64,000 bases of DNA from Liolophura sinensis (GCF_032854445.1 NC_088301.1:27390402-27454401); one strand, 5' to 3'; shown: positions 34,868-46,702, counted from the first letter of the stretch. Made by a program: numbers and translations. Notes: a model not told the origin generated them from the sequence alone.

Positions 34868-35300
34868 ATGTACAAGATTGTATTTATCTTTCTGACGGGG
34901 TTGTTCCTGGGGCAAGCTACGGAGGGTTCCATTGAAGTAGGATGTGGCCCTGGAGAAGAGTATCTTCAAGATCCAATGGACTGTAACAAGTTTTACTACT
35001 GCTCTGGGCGTGTCTCATATCACAAGAGCTGTCATCAAGGTCTGCATTTCACCCAGATACCAACGTTTGCGACTGACCATATAATGTCAACTGTGGTACA
35101 GACACCGGCACGACTGAGGCTCCCAGTGACATAGGATGTGGTCCTGGAGGGGAGTATCTTCCAGATCCCATGGACTGTAACAAGTTTCACCACTGCTCTG
35201 GGAGTGTCTCATATCACAAGAGCTGTCATCAAGCTCCTCACGTCAACCCGGACACAACTTTTGCGACTGGCCATATGTCAACTGTAATGCTCAAGGCTGA
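34868..35300 (+). pseudogene. Secreted chitin-binding (peritrophin-A, ChtBD2) protein, two domains, frame-broken
   Basis: ATG at 34,868 opens a signal peptide (MYKIVFIFLTGLFLGQATEG), then a type-2 chitin-binding domain: CGPGEEYLQDPMDCNKFYYC, SGRVSYHKSCHQG. The usual closing motif CDWPYNVNC is present but one frame over, at 35,068, with its W codon TGG mutated to TGA. A second copy offset by 194 bp begins IGCGPGGEYLPDPMDCNKFH and closes CDWPYVNC at 35,262, again one frame over; stop TGA 35,298. So each domain contains the same kind of frameshift between its fourth and fifth cysteines. Flanked by a TATA box and two AATAAA, it looks like a former single-exon gene for a matrix or mucosal protein. 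No second start rescues it. Confidence 0.75.
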
Positions 35301-35462
35301 CCGAAAAAAGTCTATGGCCTCAGATAAGTGATCGATAAAATTATGTCAACAAATTTTGCCTAAGATTTTTCACAAGTCACACGATACAGTAGGACTGTCA
35401 GTCTCGACCTTCCCCTATATACTGTGAGTTTATTACACTTTATTACGATAATAGAGGCCTGT

Positions 35463-35476
35463 AATAAATTAATAAA
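35463..35476 (+). terminator. Poly(A) signals of chitin-binding pseudogene
   Basis: Two AATAAA hexamers at 35,463-35,468 and 35,471-35,476, about 165 bp after the last stop. Confidence 0.5.
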
Positions 35477-35651
35477 GCTTTACAAAAACAATGTTTGTTG
35501 GACTAAAGTATACGCTATAACTGCAAAGAGCAATTTATGCGCTTTATTAGAACTAAACATGTATAGAATATAATAGTATATTTATACCAACAACGTATTA
35601 CCTGGTAATGGGCTCCCGGTAATATGAATTACACGGGCGTTTTATACAATT

Positions 35652-35836
35652 TTAGTCCAGCTCATTCTGGCTTCCTCTCTGGTCCTACGTGCTAGTGACG
35701 GTCTGCTAGCAGGTGGTCGTGAGTTTCCCCCGGGATCAGTTATTTTCCTTCCCACCATAATGAAGGTCACCGTTTTCGAAGTGAAATACATGTAGTTTAA
35801 CAGTACGACGTAAACTCTAATCAAACAAATAAATAA
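35652..35836 (+). mobile_element. SINE family 1, 5'-truncated
   Basis: Starts at gtccagctcattctggcttc and keeps a diverged tail with acgacgtaaactctaatcaa and aaataaataa. Confidence 0.75.
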
Positions 35837-36084
35837 TTTTTTTTTAAATCAACAGCAAACTGACTAACTTTAAACCAGCTCAGTTAACTAAAAGCAGTTA
35901 AAATAGACACAATAGCTTAGTCCTAATACCAACACCTTCTAAATAAGATACAAATATAGATCAAACATTGGTTTTCAAAATATCATGAAATATCATACAA
36001 TTCTTATACTTTAACCTTAAAGTAGAGCATCACGTTTTGGGACACATTTGGGCCAAGCCACCATCGAGAAAATACCGTTATGTG

Positions 36085-36425
36085 TGTATGCTTGGGGTTT
36101 TTACGTCGTACTTAACAATTTTTCAGTCAAATGACCGCGAGAAGTCATAAGATATTTGTGCATAGGCTGGGTTATCTTCCATGTCACCAGAGTGCTGCCG
36201 CCAATAAAGTATTATACCGAAGACACCAGACGTTACACCCCACCCAATGACATACTGATACCGGGTCAAAGAGTGATGTTTCCTTCCTCTAACCTCTCAG
36301 TGCTGATTGCCAAGCAAGGCAGCAACAAGTACCATTTTTTAAAGCCTTTGGTATGACCCGACCCAGGTTTGTTCCCAAGTCTCCTGACTTCCAGGCGGAC
36401 ACTCTAACCAATAGCCATGGAAGTG
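36085..36425 (-). mobile_element. SINE with family 2 tail, reverse strand
   Basis: On the reverse strand the head is tRNA-like (ATGGCTATTGGTTAGAGTGT, then GGGAACAAACC), followed by a distinct body and the family 2 tail TTTGACTGAAAAATTGTTAA then GTACGACGTAAAAACCCCAA. The body differs from other family 2 copies, so it may be a subfamily. Confidence 0.7.
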
Positions 36426-36889
36426 GTTCCATTCTTAAAATCATGTCATTGCAGTATAAGAATGAGGTAATTTTGGCAGTGAACAAGGCGTCCATACCTG
36501 CCTCCTATAGTGAAAAACGGTCTTTGATAGCCGGTAATTTATTAAACATTAATGAAATACCGAAAGACATATTTCCCAGTGTTGTGAGCGGCAAGATGTC
36601 TGTGTTTATGTCACCACTGTGCCACATCCGCCCGTGAGTATAAACGAAGACAGACCGAAAACACCTGGAGGAAGATTCGAGAGTCGAGATTTGAGTGAGC
36701 GAGGGAGGACTGGCCCCTGCTATACCCATCTATCTTGAGGTTGCTTTTGTGAATCTTGTGCACATTTAGCCCCATTCGTTTAGGCCCCGGAGGAGAAGAA
36801 GTCCAGGCAAGGATCGCAAAGATGTAACTACGATGTCGTAATATCTTCCTTGGTGGGATTGGCAATTTCCACTTGGAATCCAATTAAAT

Positions 36890-37800
36890 CTGGGCAGGCC
36901 TTATAGCAGGCAATACGTGATGTCACACAAGTTAAGTCTTGTAATAATAAAGATCTTCTTATATCTTGTTCTTCTGATACTCAAGTTAAGAAAACACTAA
37001 TCCGTCTTCTCTTATGGGTCGTGATGTGGTTTGTAAATTGCAGTCTAGTGTTAACATATATCCTGGGGTAATATATGGGTTGAGGGAGGACATATCTGAA
37101 GAAGTTTTTGACGGCATTAAAGAAAAGTAAAGTTACGAAAGTCCAAAGATTGCTTACGGGGAGTATTGTGATGCCGGTCACAATTTGTAATCAGATTCAC
37201 ACTAGCTGGTGTAACTTCAGCTATGGCACAATTGTATCGCAGAGTCGGTGGTTCCGGGGCTCTGGGTTCACTTGACAAGTGACAGTACATTTTTATACAA
37301 AAACATACAGCATAGTAACAAACAAGTTTTAATAAGGTTTACAGACATACAATTCTAACAATAACGTACATGACTGGTCCTGATATGCAGCGTTGCGGTG
37401 GATTAAAACAGTAGGTGGTCACCAAGCCTACAGTTCCACTGCAAGACCAGATTAAAACAGATTATGTGTAAGGCCTGCTAACATTCACAATACAACAGGA
37501 GGAAAAAAGTTCCTATCAAATGTCTTTTGTTATACTTTGATTCTTAACCCTTGCCTGAAGAAGGCCACTTTGGTTACGAAATATTTCCTGTAAAACAGTA
37601 TATTCCACCTGTAATTAGATGCTTTAAGTGTCTATCCTATGGCCATAGATTTTCTGAATACAGAGAGCGACAACGATGTCCGAGGGGTTGGGGAGAACAT
37701 ACGTATGACCAATATAAGAATTTAAACAGGCCTTGGTGCGGGCATTGTGACTCATCTGGCCACAGCTCGGTGTGCATGGGCTGTCCACATCGTAAATAGG
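36890..37800 (+). pseudogene. Retrotransposon ORF1 (zinc-knuckle) remnant
   Basis: The first part (about 36,895-37,180) reads in pieces such as KDLLISCSSDTQVKK, SSVNIYPGVIYGLREDISEE and KVTKVQRLLTG. About 350 bp of unrelated sequence follows. From 37,551 come IFPVKQYIPPVIRCFKC and three knuckles: the first two have lost cysteines (C to Y or G), while the third, CGHCDSSGHSSVC, keeps its ligands. This is the nucleic-acid-binding partner of ORF2. Confidence 0.75.
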
Positions 37801-38256
37801 TAAACAAGGCTCAGTATGTTCGCGTAACGCAAAAAAATTCATTTTCTCAGGTACTTAAAAATGTTCGGCAAGAAGAGAGGAGACCGAATCCGTAAGGCCC
37901 CAGTGAAACCCCCATTCCCAATCCCCGTGCAGTTAATCAACCACCCTGCCCCTGTTACACTCCAGTCAGGCCGGTTATGAGATCAGTGGCAACACAGACT
38001 ACCTTATCCACTGGTACACGGTCTGAAGATCCTCCTTTGACAATGGTCACTAACTTAATTGCCATATTTGCTGAAATACTACTTAAAGTATTTGATGTAC
38101 CCGACCCTCATGGGCTTGTCCAAACAGTTTTCGAAATTGTCCAACACCGTATTGGGCCGGAAACCATTAATTTTAGGCGTCTCATAGCGTCATTAACGTC
38201 TATGTCAACAAATGATTCAAATTCATAGGTACCCAGAAGCCGCAGTGTGAGTTATA

Positions 38257-38995
38257 TTGCATTCTCACTCTATTATTACATTGTCTTTCAGTATAGTATA
38301 TTACAATATTAATGGCATTGTCTCCCATGGGCAGGGGTTAAAGTTTTACTTGTCAAATATTGTTCCTTCTACCGATGCGGCGTGCTTACAAGAAACGTTT
38401 TTAAACCAACACTTGGACATACTTACCCGGGGTATTCAATTTTTAGGGTGGATGGACGTACAGGGGTTAATGGTGAACTTACTATACTTCTAAAGGATGG
38501 ATTTTCTTTTTCAGTGTTTCTTTAAGTCAATAGAGTGTCAGGGCTTTAATATAGCTCGTCACGAATGGACAGTCCCCAACTGTAATTAACTTATACAATC
38601 CGTGAAGTTCCAATGAATTTACAGATCTTAATATGCTGGTGCCGCACTGTGAGCGCTCTGTTATTATCTGTGGGTATTTCAATACCCACAACACATTATG
38701 GGGTGGATTAACTACTCATAGTAACGGGAGGGTAGTCAACGATTTCATGCTAGACCCCTCACCCCCCACCCCAATACGAGTAATTTATCCTGTATCGATC
38801 TGACTTTGTGTACCCCTGACCTAAGTCTAAAGCACAAATGGTCTGTGGATCTGGCATCCCCTTGTGGAAGCGACCATTTCCCGATACACGTAAATACTAG
38901 ATTTGCTCACCATTTTAATTGTGTTTCCCGGCCGCCCAGGTGGAGGACAAAATATGCAGATTGGAGAATATACCAAGACGAGTGTAAAGTCATTC
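38257..38995 (+). pseudogene. Retrotransposon ORF2 endonuclease remnant
   Basis: IVYYNINGIVSHGQGLKFYL then ACLQETFLNQH (catalytic E kept). After a frame break, VIICGYFNTHNTLWGG has Y where the family has the catalytic D of GDFN. After another shift the GSDHFPI motif is intact at about 38,868. The domain nicks target DNA in live elements; this one is inactive. Confidence 0.8.
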
Positions 38996-39481
38996 AAGAA
39001 TGTGGCCGTTAATGATAATATTGATAATTTTTTTATCATAATATAATTAATGCTATATCTTCGGCGGCTGATAACTCGCTGTCAAAGTCATCTGGCAATA
39101 TTTATCATAAAATACCCCCGTGACTTGGTGAAAATGACGCGTGCACCGCCGCTATTATAGACCTTCAGCGGTGGAAAAGTCGTGCACTTCGTACACGCTC
39201 AGTTGACGATATTGTGTTATTTAAGGGGGCTAAAGCTGTTGCTCAACGTGTAATAAAAAATCTCAGAAGGACCACTAAGAGGAACTAATGTTCAAATATT
39301 TCGAGCGGTACCGCTGTTAGAAATGCCTGGGCGCAAGAAAAACGCTTTTAGCGTTAAGGGCAGATCTACATCTATATCTAATCTAGATCAGGGAACTAAT
39401 ATTGATAAGGCTTATATATTGGCTGATAAATTTTCCTATGTATCTAGTTCGGACAATTACAGTCCTGACTTTATCACACGT

Positions 39482-39637
39482 ACCGTACGTGGGAAGGTCT
39501 CCCAGCAACCTGCGGATGGTCGTGGGTTTTCCCCGGACTCTGCCCGGTTTCCTCCTCCAACCATAATGCTGGCCGCCGTCGTATAAGTAAAATATTCTTG
39601 AGCACGGCGTAAAACACCAATCAAATAAATAAATAAA
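39482..39637 (+). mobile_element. SINE family 1, 5'-truncated, nested in the retrotransposon
   Basis: Starts accgtacgtgggaaggtctc and ends in aaataaataaa. Flanked by an exact 11-bp duplication TTATCACACGT at 39,471-39,481 and 39,638-39,648. Young-looking tail (caccaatcaaataaataa). Confidence 0.95.
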
Positions 39638-39649
39638 TTATCACACGTG

Positions 39650-40640
39650 AGTTAGATACGGAGCGTATACACCCATTCAATAATATCCAGTTTGATGATT
39701 TGTCTATAAATGGTGATTTTTGCTTACACGAACTTAAGCAGTCCTTATCCTCCAGGTTTTTCTCTTCTCCCGGAGAAGATGGCATGTCATATTCTGTGAT
39801 AATTTACAGGATCATTGTTTGAACATTTTGTTGTTATCACACAATAGTGTGTGGAATACAACACATTTACCCCCTGTTTGCATGGAAACGATCTGTAGTC
39901 GTCCCTATCCTTAAACCTGGGAAAGATCACTTTTTCCCCATTTCATATCGTCCTGACATCTACTCTTTGTAAGGTAATGGAAAAGATGGTCAATTCCAGA
40001 CTTACGTGCTTTTTATATAAAAATAATTTATTTATTTTTGTGCAAAGTGGATTTAGACACGGTCGTTGTACGGCAGTTCATATAGTTTCCCTTGAATGTG
40101 CTGTGCTTAACTCGTTACGTCATAAAGGATATCTATTTGCTGTTTTCCTTGATATTGAGAAAGCATATGACATGGTGTGGTGTACCAAATTACTGATTAA
40201 AATGAAAAATCTGGGACATTGGTGGGAAAATGCTGAGGTCGATTAAAGACTTTCTAACTGGGCGTGTAATTAAGGTCCGGGTGGGCAGAGAATATTTTCG
40301 GTCTGTCTCTGTGGAGGATGGAGTCCCTCCGGGCAGTGTTATCCCCTACATTATCTAATACTGCAATCAATGGTCTATAAAGCTATAAATGACTTAACCA
40401 TTGCTCTTAATAATTTCCCTGTTAAGTTATCCAAGTCTTTTCGTTATCTGGGAGTTTGATCAGCGTCTCAGCTGGTCAAAGCATATTGAGTACGTTATCG
40501 CTACATGCCAAAAAGTTTTGAATCTAATGACGAATATATCTGGGAAATCTTGGGGAGCTGATAGACATTGTCTGTTGTTGTTGTATCGCTCTCTGATGCG
40601 TTCTAGACTAGTCTTCTGTTGTGAGGGATATGACTGCATG
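39650..40640 (+). pseudogene. Retrotransposon ORF2 reverse transcriptase remnant
   Basis: Motifs include KRSVVVPILKPGKDHFFPIS, QSGFRHGRCTAVHIVSLECA and the motif-A sequence FAVFLDIEKAYDMVW (catalytic D). After VPPGSV and AINGL the frame jumps to a block near AINDLTIALNNFPVKLSKSF; the YxDD active-site segment between them is missing. Then YLGV, WSKHIEYVIATCQKVLNLMT. Confidence 0.8.
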
Positions 40641-40754
40641 TAATAGTTTGAAGCGGGAGCTGGACTCCGTCTAGTGCGCAACGCTGCGGGCGTGTACAGG
40701 AGGAATGGGGTCCACTCCTGATAGTTATGCAGATTTTTTAAAGATGAGTGGCCT

Positions 40755-41490
40755 TTGTATCTCCGCTGGCGCTTGCGTACTCTGAAGTGTTTTTTAAGGC
40801 CCTGGTCTGATGCATCCAATTCTTGGTCTACTGTACTTAAACCATCCAATTATGATAATTTATATGAAGGTTATGACAAGTATACCTTGCCAGTCAGTCG
40901 GAGATCCAAAGAGATCTCGAAATCTTTACATTGCAATGATTTAAATATTCAGTCTTCCTTTATCTCCCTTTATTTCCCGCCATGGAATTTGTATTCTCCT
41001 TTTATTTCCACAGATCTCCATAGCAAAGTTAAGAAACTTGACAACCCCGTCATATCGTTGCTGTGTGTTAAAGACCATATCGAATCCAACTGGTCTGAGT
41101 ACCTACATATTTATACCGATGCCTCAAAATGCCCAGATAGCAATTGTGTTGGTGCGTCAATTTGCGTCCGTGAAATGAAAACTAACAAATCATTTAGGTT
41201 ATCCAACTTCGTTTCTGTGTTCACTGCTGAACTTACTACCATTATTTGTGCCCTGAATTTTCTTCTTGAGTTCAAACCTGTGCAAGCCGTTATCTTTACT
41301 GATTCATTGTCTTCGTTACAGACTGTGTTAAATTACATCTGGACAAAGTCTTCTCCATTTGTGTAGGAAATACGACATTTGTGTACTGCGCTTAACTCGC
41401 TAGGAGTTTCTATCTCATTTGACTGGTGGTTTCCAGCTGATGTCGGTGTCCCTCGGCAATGAGCTTGCCGACACTCTAGCAAGACAGGCT
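40755..41490 (+). pseudogene. Retrotransposon ORF2 C-terminal part with RNase H
   Basis: The longest open piece of the element (about 203 codons, to 41,366). RNase H acidic motifs: IYTDASKCPDSN, FTAELTTIICALNF, VIFTDSLSSLQ. A stop at 41,364 separates these from the fourth motif GNELADTLARQA near 41,457-41,490. C-terminal residues ARRTDARRLF then follow in another frame to about 41,804. Confidence 0.82.
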
Positions 41491-41815
41491 CTTTCTTTGC
41501 CAGATATTTCATTAATATGAAATACTCTCTCAACTTCACCCATTGCAAAGATGAAAACTTGTTTTCCGTATTTTATCTGGGCACTTACCCACCAACTTAT
41601 ATGTATATCGCCTTGCTATCCACGATTCTGCTCACCAGGTACTACATCGTGCCCGCCGTACCGATGCCCGTCGTCTTTTCCGTACCGATTTACGCAATCT
41701 GGGTATACGTCATTTTACTATTGATACCATTCTAAATCCCGTAGACAAACATAACAAAGTGTTCCAAGCCGTGGCAAACTTTCTTACTCGCTGTCACAGG
41801 TTTTAACCACGCTCT

Positions 41816-43416
41816 CGGTCTTTTTTCTGTGATTTTCGACTTGAATAATATAGTATGAATAATTTTGCGCGATATACTTGTACCAATACTTGTTATATAA
41901 ATGTCTAGTCCCACTGTATGTTCTAACCTGCTGCTGCACGCCAACTAGTATTGCCTATCCCGACTGTCTTTAAAACTCCTCTCCTCAGTCTATCTCTAAC
42001 ATCTATAAGTATTTCATATATATTACAATTCGTATATAAATTACAATTGATATACATTTAGCCTAGCCAAGAAACTACCAGTTCAAGTTTCGTCGTTGGC
42101 GTAAATCGTCCACATCGGACGGGTACACGGCATTACAAATTTGACTCCCCCACCCCCTCCCCCATACACACCTGAAAGAAGGAAGCGGGGCGGGAGTTGT
42201 GGACACGTGCCAAGACTGGCTTGGTGAGATGGTGAATGGTAGCGTGGGACATGCAAGGACTATAGGTGTGCAGTTTGAAATTCATGTTCTGCTAGTTGGA
42301 AAAGAGTCACCATAAGGTGTTGGCACTAAAGGATTGTGCTATGGGCTGTGATAGGAGAGTACAGGCCTAAAACTAGATGCCTTTATGTAAATATGGGAAC
42401 ATTTTTGTGATGATAAATAAAGCAATTGTACAGAACAATTCATACTTCAGGAATGAGTTGTTGGTGGGCGACAGTGTGCTCTTAGACTATTTTTTTCCCA
42501 CAACTAAATAACTATACGCTGTAACCTCGCTGATATTGACTGTCGACCTCTCTTGAACAACGGTCTTTGTGAAATAATACAAGATCATTAAACATTCTGT
42601 AAATAAATTATCTTTTTGTAACTTCAGAGCTTAAATGCAATATCTCTTATATTTGTTAATTTGGATGGTTTCTTAATGCGTGGATTACACCAAGTCACCT
42701 GATCTTATCGCCCACGCGCAGCATTTATTCACCAGGTATAACTGTGAATTCACATGCAGAAATAATGAAAAAAAAAGAAGATTTGAAATATAGCGTTCAC
42801 CGCGTGTTCAAGTGCATCTTCATTTGGTTTAAGCGGTGAAGTAAATCACAGCAATTTATTGTTGCAGAACGTTAGCTTCTTTATACACGTACAATAAAGC
42901 TGAGCTGTAAGGGCGATATTGATAAGACAAAAATGCCTCGACGATATCACGGTGTCAAGGTGATATTGACTTTCTTTTTTCGGCTTCATAACATTACTGT
43001 ACATCACTGTACACTGGACTCTGATATTGCTTCATAAGTTAATCATGCACTATAAATATTAATATAAGGTCACTTAAATATAATATATTCGCGGCCGTTT
43101 TGAGGTTTTCTCCTCGGTGTAAACGCCTCCGCGCTGAACGCTCAGAAAATTAATTTTAACGGAGTCTGTTGCCTGTGTGATGCTAGAATGTATGCTGTTA
43201 TTATAAAAATAGTATCCTGTTAGTCCAGTAGAATCTTAATGTTGAATTAATAGAATATGTATGTTATATTTAACAGAAGAATTGGCTGCATTGACAGACT
43301 TTCTGTTAAAATTAACACCTTAACTCACATTTGAGTGAAGATTTCTCAGTCTTTCTGAGGTTTTCTTCTTGGTGTACAGACTTTTCTGCGCTGAGAGGAA
43401 GTTTTCTTGGTCGTGT
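41816..43416. other. Intergenic, nothing recognised
   Basis: AT-rich unique sequence between the retrotransposon and the 34-bp array. A region near 43,130-43,410 has repeated phrases like gaggttttcttctcggtgta in worn form, possibly an older related array. No gene. Confidence 0.4.
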
Positions 43417-43696
43417 CAAGGCTTTCCTTGCGCTATACATGTAAACGTACCACGGCTTTCCTTGCGCTATACATGTAAACGTACCACGGCTTTCCTTGCG
43501 CTATACATGTAAACGTACCACGGCTTTCCTTGCGCTATACATGTAAACGTACCACGGCTTTTCTTGCGCTATACATGTAAACGTACCACGGCTTTTCTTG
43601 CGCTATACATGTAAACGTACCACGGCTTTTCTTGCGCTATACATGTAAACGTACCACGGCTTTCCTTGCGCTATACATGTAAATGTACCACGGCTC
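43417..43696 (+). repeat. 34-bp minisatellite, 8 copies
   Basis: Unit cacggctttccttgcgctat plus acatgtaaacgtac. Copies are almost identical: the main variant is tttcc versus ttttc, and the last copy has aaatgtacc. There are no spacers, so this is not a CRISPR-like array. Confidence 0.95.
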
Positions 43697-44087
43697 GAAC
43701 TGGAGTTGCTACATTGGCCATGCGACCTCAGGCGTGACGCAGCATATTTCATGGGAGAGAATTATTTTACCCTTCATGGCCTTCATTATTTTGAACACAG
43801 AGAACTTTTGTGAGAAACATTTAGACAAATCCACATTATAATCATAATTATGCTTATCCAGCATATAATCCCTTCAGCCTGGAAATGAAATGTACAATTG
43901 AGGTTCTTCTACAGGGAATTGAAATTATTATATAAATTCTTAAAATAACTCTTTTGAATAAAGGTTTTCACACAACGTATACGACTTTTCGTAGTTTTCT
44001 TTAAACTGGAAGAAACTTTTCCCTGAACAAAAACTTTTCAACATCCTGCAGCAAATGTTGTTAATAACACTCTGTCATTTATCGGGT

Positions 44088-44412
44088 ACCGGCACAGATG
44101 GTAGAGCGTTCGATTCGGGAGCGGTAGATCCAGCGTCAATCCTGGGTCAATCCTGGGTCGAGTCACACCTAAGACCTGTAACTTCCTCGCTTGGCGTTCA
44201 GCATGAAGGGGATAGTGCAACGACTGGTTGACCCGTATCTGTATAATGTCTTCGGTAAGCCGTCTCAGAGAAGCAGCACTAGATAAAAAAAAAACGTGGA
44301 AATCCGTCCTGCAACAAGGAGGCACATTACATGCACTCTAGGGATTTCTTCGTCGTCATATGACTGAAAAATTGTTAAGTACGATGTTAAACCCCAAGCA
44401 TTCACACACTCA
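44088..44412 (+). mobile_element. SINE family 2, near full length
   Basis: Head gatggtagagcgttcgattc then gggagcggtagatccagcgt; a tcaatcctggg phrase is repeated in tandem. Body and tail complete, ending caagcattcacacactcatt. Confidence 0.9.
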
Positions 44413-44553
44413 TTTATCCAGTGATTGTAGACAGTAAATCTAGGCCTACAAGTAGGGAGGTTTAGTGAGGATTAACAAAGTGAAAAGACAGGGAATGTTG
44501 TAACTGATTTGCTAAGCTACTCTAATTTTTCATGGGGGGGGGGGGGGGGGGGG

Positions 44554-44775
44554 GTCGTGGCTCAGTTGATTAGCGCGCTAGCTCAGCGTAATGACCTCAC
44601 CAATGCGGTCGCTGTAAGTTCAAGTCCAACTCATGCTGGCTTCCTTTCCGGCCGTACGTGGGAAGGTTTTCCAGTAACCTGCGGATGGCCGCTTTCCACC
44701 CACCATAATGCTGGCTGCCGTCGTATAAGTGAAATATTCTTGAGTAAAACACCAATCAAATAAATAAATAAATAA
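44554..44775 (+). mobile_element. SINE family 1 after a poly-G run
   Basis: Preceded by an unbroken G run at 44,535-44,554. Head tcgtggctcagttgattagc, deletions in the middle and tail (the tail jumps from ttgagta to aaacaccaatca). Confidence 0.85.
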
Positions 44776-44889
44776 ATAATTTCTCATGATTCCGTGGGAT
44801 ACATCAAGGCGTCTGTCTCATCTGTATTTGATTAACAGAGAATATAGCAATTAACATCGACAAAATGAAACTATACTTTCTCATTTACA

Positions 44890-44998
44890 TAGTGGGCCTC
44901 ACTACACAAAAAGTGGGCCTCACTGCACAAAAAGTGGGCCGCACAACACAAATATCGGGCCTCACAACACAAACAGTGGGCCTCACAGCACAAATATA
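44890..44998 (+). repeat. About 21-bp minisatellite, 5 copies
   Basis: Unit like agtgggcctcactacacaaaa repeated five times with single-base changes (gccgcac, tatcgggcc). Translated in reverse it produces a Cys-rich repeat that is an artefact. Confidence 0.88.
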
Positions 44999-45209
44999 AA
45001 AACGTATGTTCAGCAAAGCCATACATAATGGAGTAAATTTTCCAACTGTGACTCGTGTCCAAGTCGGGTTGACCATTTTCCTCTTTTAATAAATGACTGA
45101 AATATACGCTATGTGTATTAATTGTGATCTCAAAAAGCAGGAATGAACAGAAAGATATACAACCGTGAGCTAAAATGCACCAAGTGGGAATTAAAGGCTC
45201 CACATTATT

Positions 45210-45352
45210 CCTCAGCTGGACAATTCCTCTCGGGTCGAGATGGATGGTCTTGGTTTCCCCGCGGGCTCTGTCCGGTCTCCTCGGACCATAATGCTGGCTG
45301 CCGTCGTATAAGTGAAATATTCTTGAGTACGATGTAAAACAGCAATCCACTA
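45210..45352 (+). mobile_element. SINE family 1, 3' half
   Basis: From ttcctctcgggtcgagatgg to gagtacgatgtaaaacagca; head absent. Confidence 0.8.
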
Positions 45353-46212
45353 AATCCACTAAACCAGCAAAACTGGACAGCGCGTGTATTTGTATGGAGT
45401 TACCTCCCCTTGTCTATAAATAACATATACTTTCTTGTATCGCGCGGTTCTCTCCCGTTAATTTACATTTAAAGTTCGAACATCTGAATGACGAGTGTGC
45501 ATTCTTTAACAAGACACCTGCATTCAAATAAAGACCTAAATTACTTTGAAAATGTCTTCCACCAACGGAAAAAATTCAAAATGATAGGTGTTTTTCCGTA
45601 GGAATCATCGGCTAGAGAACGTAACATGGCTTGAATGAATAAAACTGGAATATAGTTATCGTATCACAGGTTAATTAGCTTTCATTTTTATGAACATACG
45701 TAATTCAAACTACATTGATTAAGGCTGCCTTTCAATTTGGGATTACACGTTGTAGGTAAGCGTTGAACTGTCATCATTTGATTTCTTATGCCTTATGCGA
45801 GCAAGTCGGGCCGCCAAGTGTTTCCAGGGTCTCCATTATGCTCTCCATTATACACGATGTATGTAAGGTGCTAAACTCGAATCTGTGAACCAAACCAGAC
45901 AAGATGTGCAATATACATCCTCAGAATAATGAAATAAACACAATGAAGTGATACATATTTTGTTATCGACAACTGATATTCTAGCATGGTACACGATTTC
46001 ACTCAGTCGCCTTGAACATACCCCATATCTTTCCAGCATCATTGAAAACTGTTGACTTTGCATGATCCGTCCTATTTTCGTACTTTATATACTTTCTTAG
46101 TTCTTTGGTGGTTTGTGTTATACGTGATTTTTGGGAATTGGCCTTGCGAGTATTGACCCGGAATGTCCTTATTGGTTGACGGTTAGTATACGAATTGTAA
46201 TATAATATAATT
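45353..46212. other. Intergenic, nothing recognised
   Basis: Unique AT-rich DNA with no exon, repeat or structural signal noted. Confidence 0.4.
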
Positions 46213-46224
46213 GTAATACATTCT

Positions 46225-46490
46225 GGGGTCTCGGTGGCTCAGTTGGTTAGCGCGCTGGCGCAGCGTAATGACCCAGGAGTCTCTCACCAATGCGGTCGCT
46301 GTGAGTTCAAGTCCAGCTTATGCTGACTTCCTCTCCGGCCATAAGTGGGAAGGTCTGCAAGCAACCTGCAGATGGTCGTGGGTTTCCCCCAGGCTGTGCC
46401 CTGTTTCCACCCACCATAATGCTGGCCGCCGTCGTATAAGTGAAATATTCTTGAGTACGACGTAAAACACCAATCAAATCAATCAAATAA
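46225..46490 (+). mobile_element. SINE family 1, full length with 12-bp target duplication
   Basis: Flanked by exact GTAATACATTCT at 46,213-46,224 and 46,491-46,502. Complete box A (GTGGCTCAGTTGG), box B (GAGTTCAAGTCC) and tail; about 266 bp, so it defines the full unit length. Confidence 0.95.
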
Positions 46491-46509
46491 GTAATACATT
46501 CTAGACCTG

Positions 46510-46672
46510 TGCAGATGGAAAGATATCACACAGACACGTAGACATGGATAGAAAGATATCACACAGACACGTAGACATGAACAGAAGGATATCACACAGA
46601 CACGTAGACATGGATAAAAAGATATCACACAGACACGTAGCCATGGATAGAAAGATATTACATAGACATAGG
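46510..46672 (+). repeat. 33-bp minisatellite, about 5 copies
   Basis: Unit gatatcacacagacacgtag plus acatggatagaaa. Begins about 8 bp after the target duplication of the SINE at 46,225. Confidence 0.9.
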
Positions 46673-46702
46673 AGGATATAAAAAGATACTGGAAAAAACA
46701 TG

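Larger units (their letters stand above)
36880..41815 (+). mobile_element. Decayed non-LTR retrotransposon (I/Jockey-like group, with RNase H)
   Basis: In order: an ORF1 (gag-like) with zinc knuckles, then an ORF2 with an APE-type endonuclease, reverse transcriptase and RNase H. An RNase H after the RT points to the I superclade (established family feature). Frames shift repeatedly, stops interrupt every domain, the endonuclease GDFN motif reads GYFN and the RT YxDD segment is deleted. A SINE is nested at 39,482. Ends are approximate; no target duplication found. Confidence 0.85.

Noticed and set aside
43417-43696. CRISPR-like regular repeats
   Set aside because: Repeats are directly adjacent with no spacers, and the genome is eukaryotic.
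44871-45359. 162-codon reverse-strand Cys-rich frame
   Set aside because: The cysteine repeats are translations of the 21-bp minisatellite, and the rest runs through a SINE tail.
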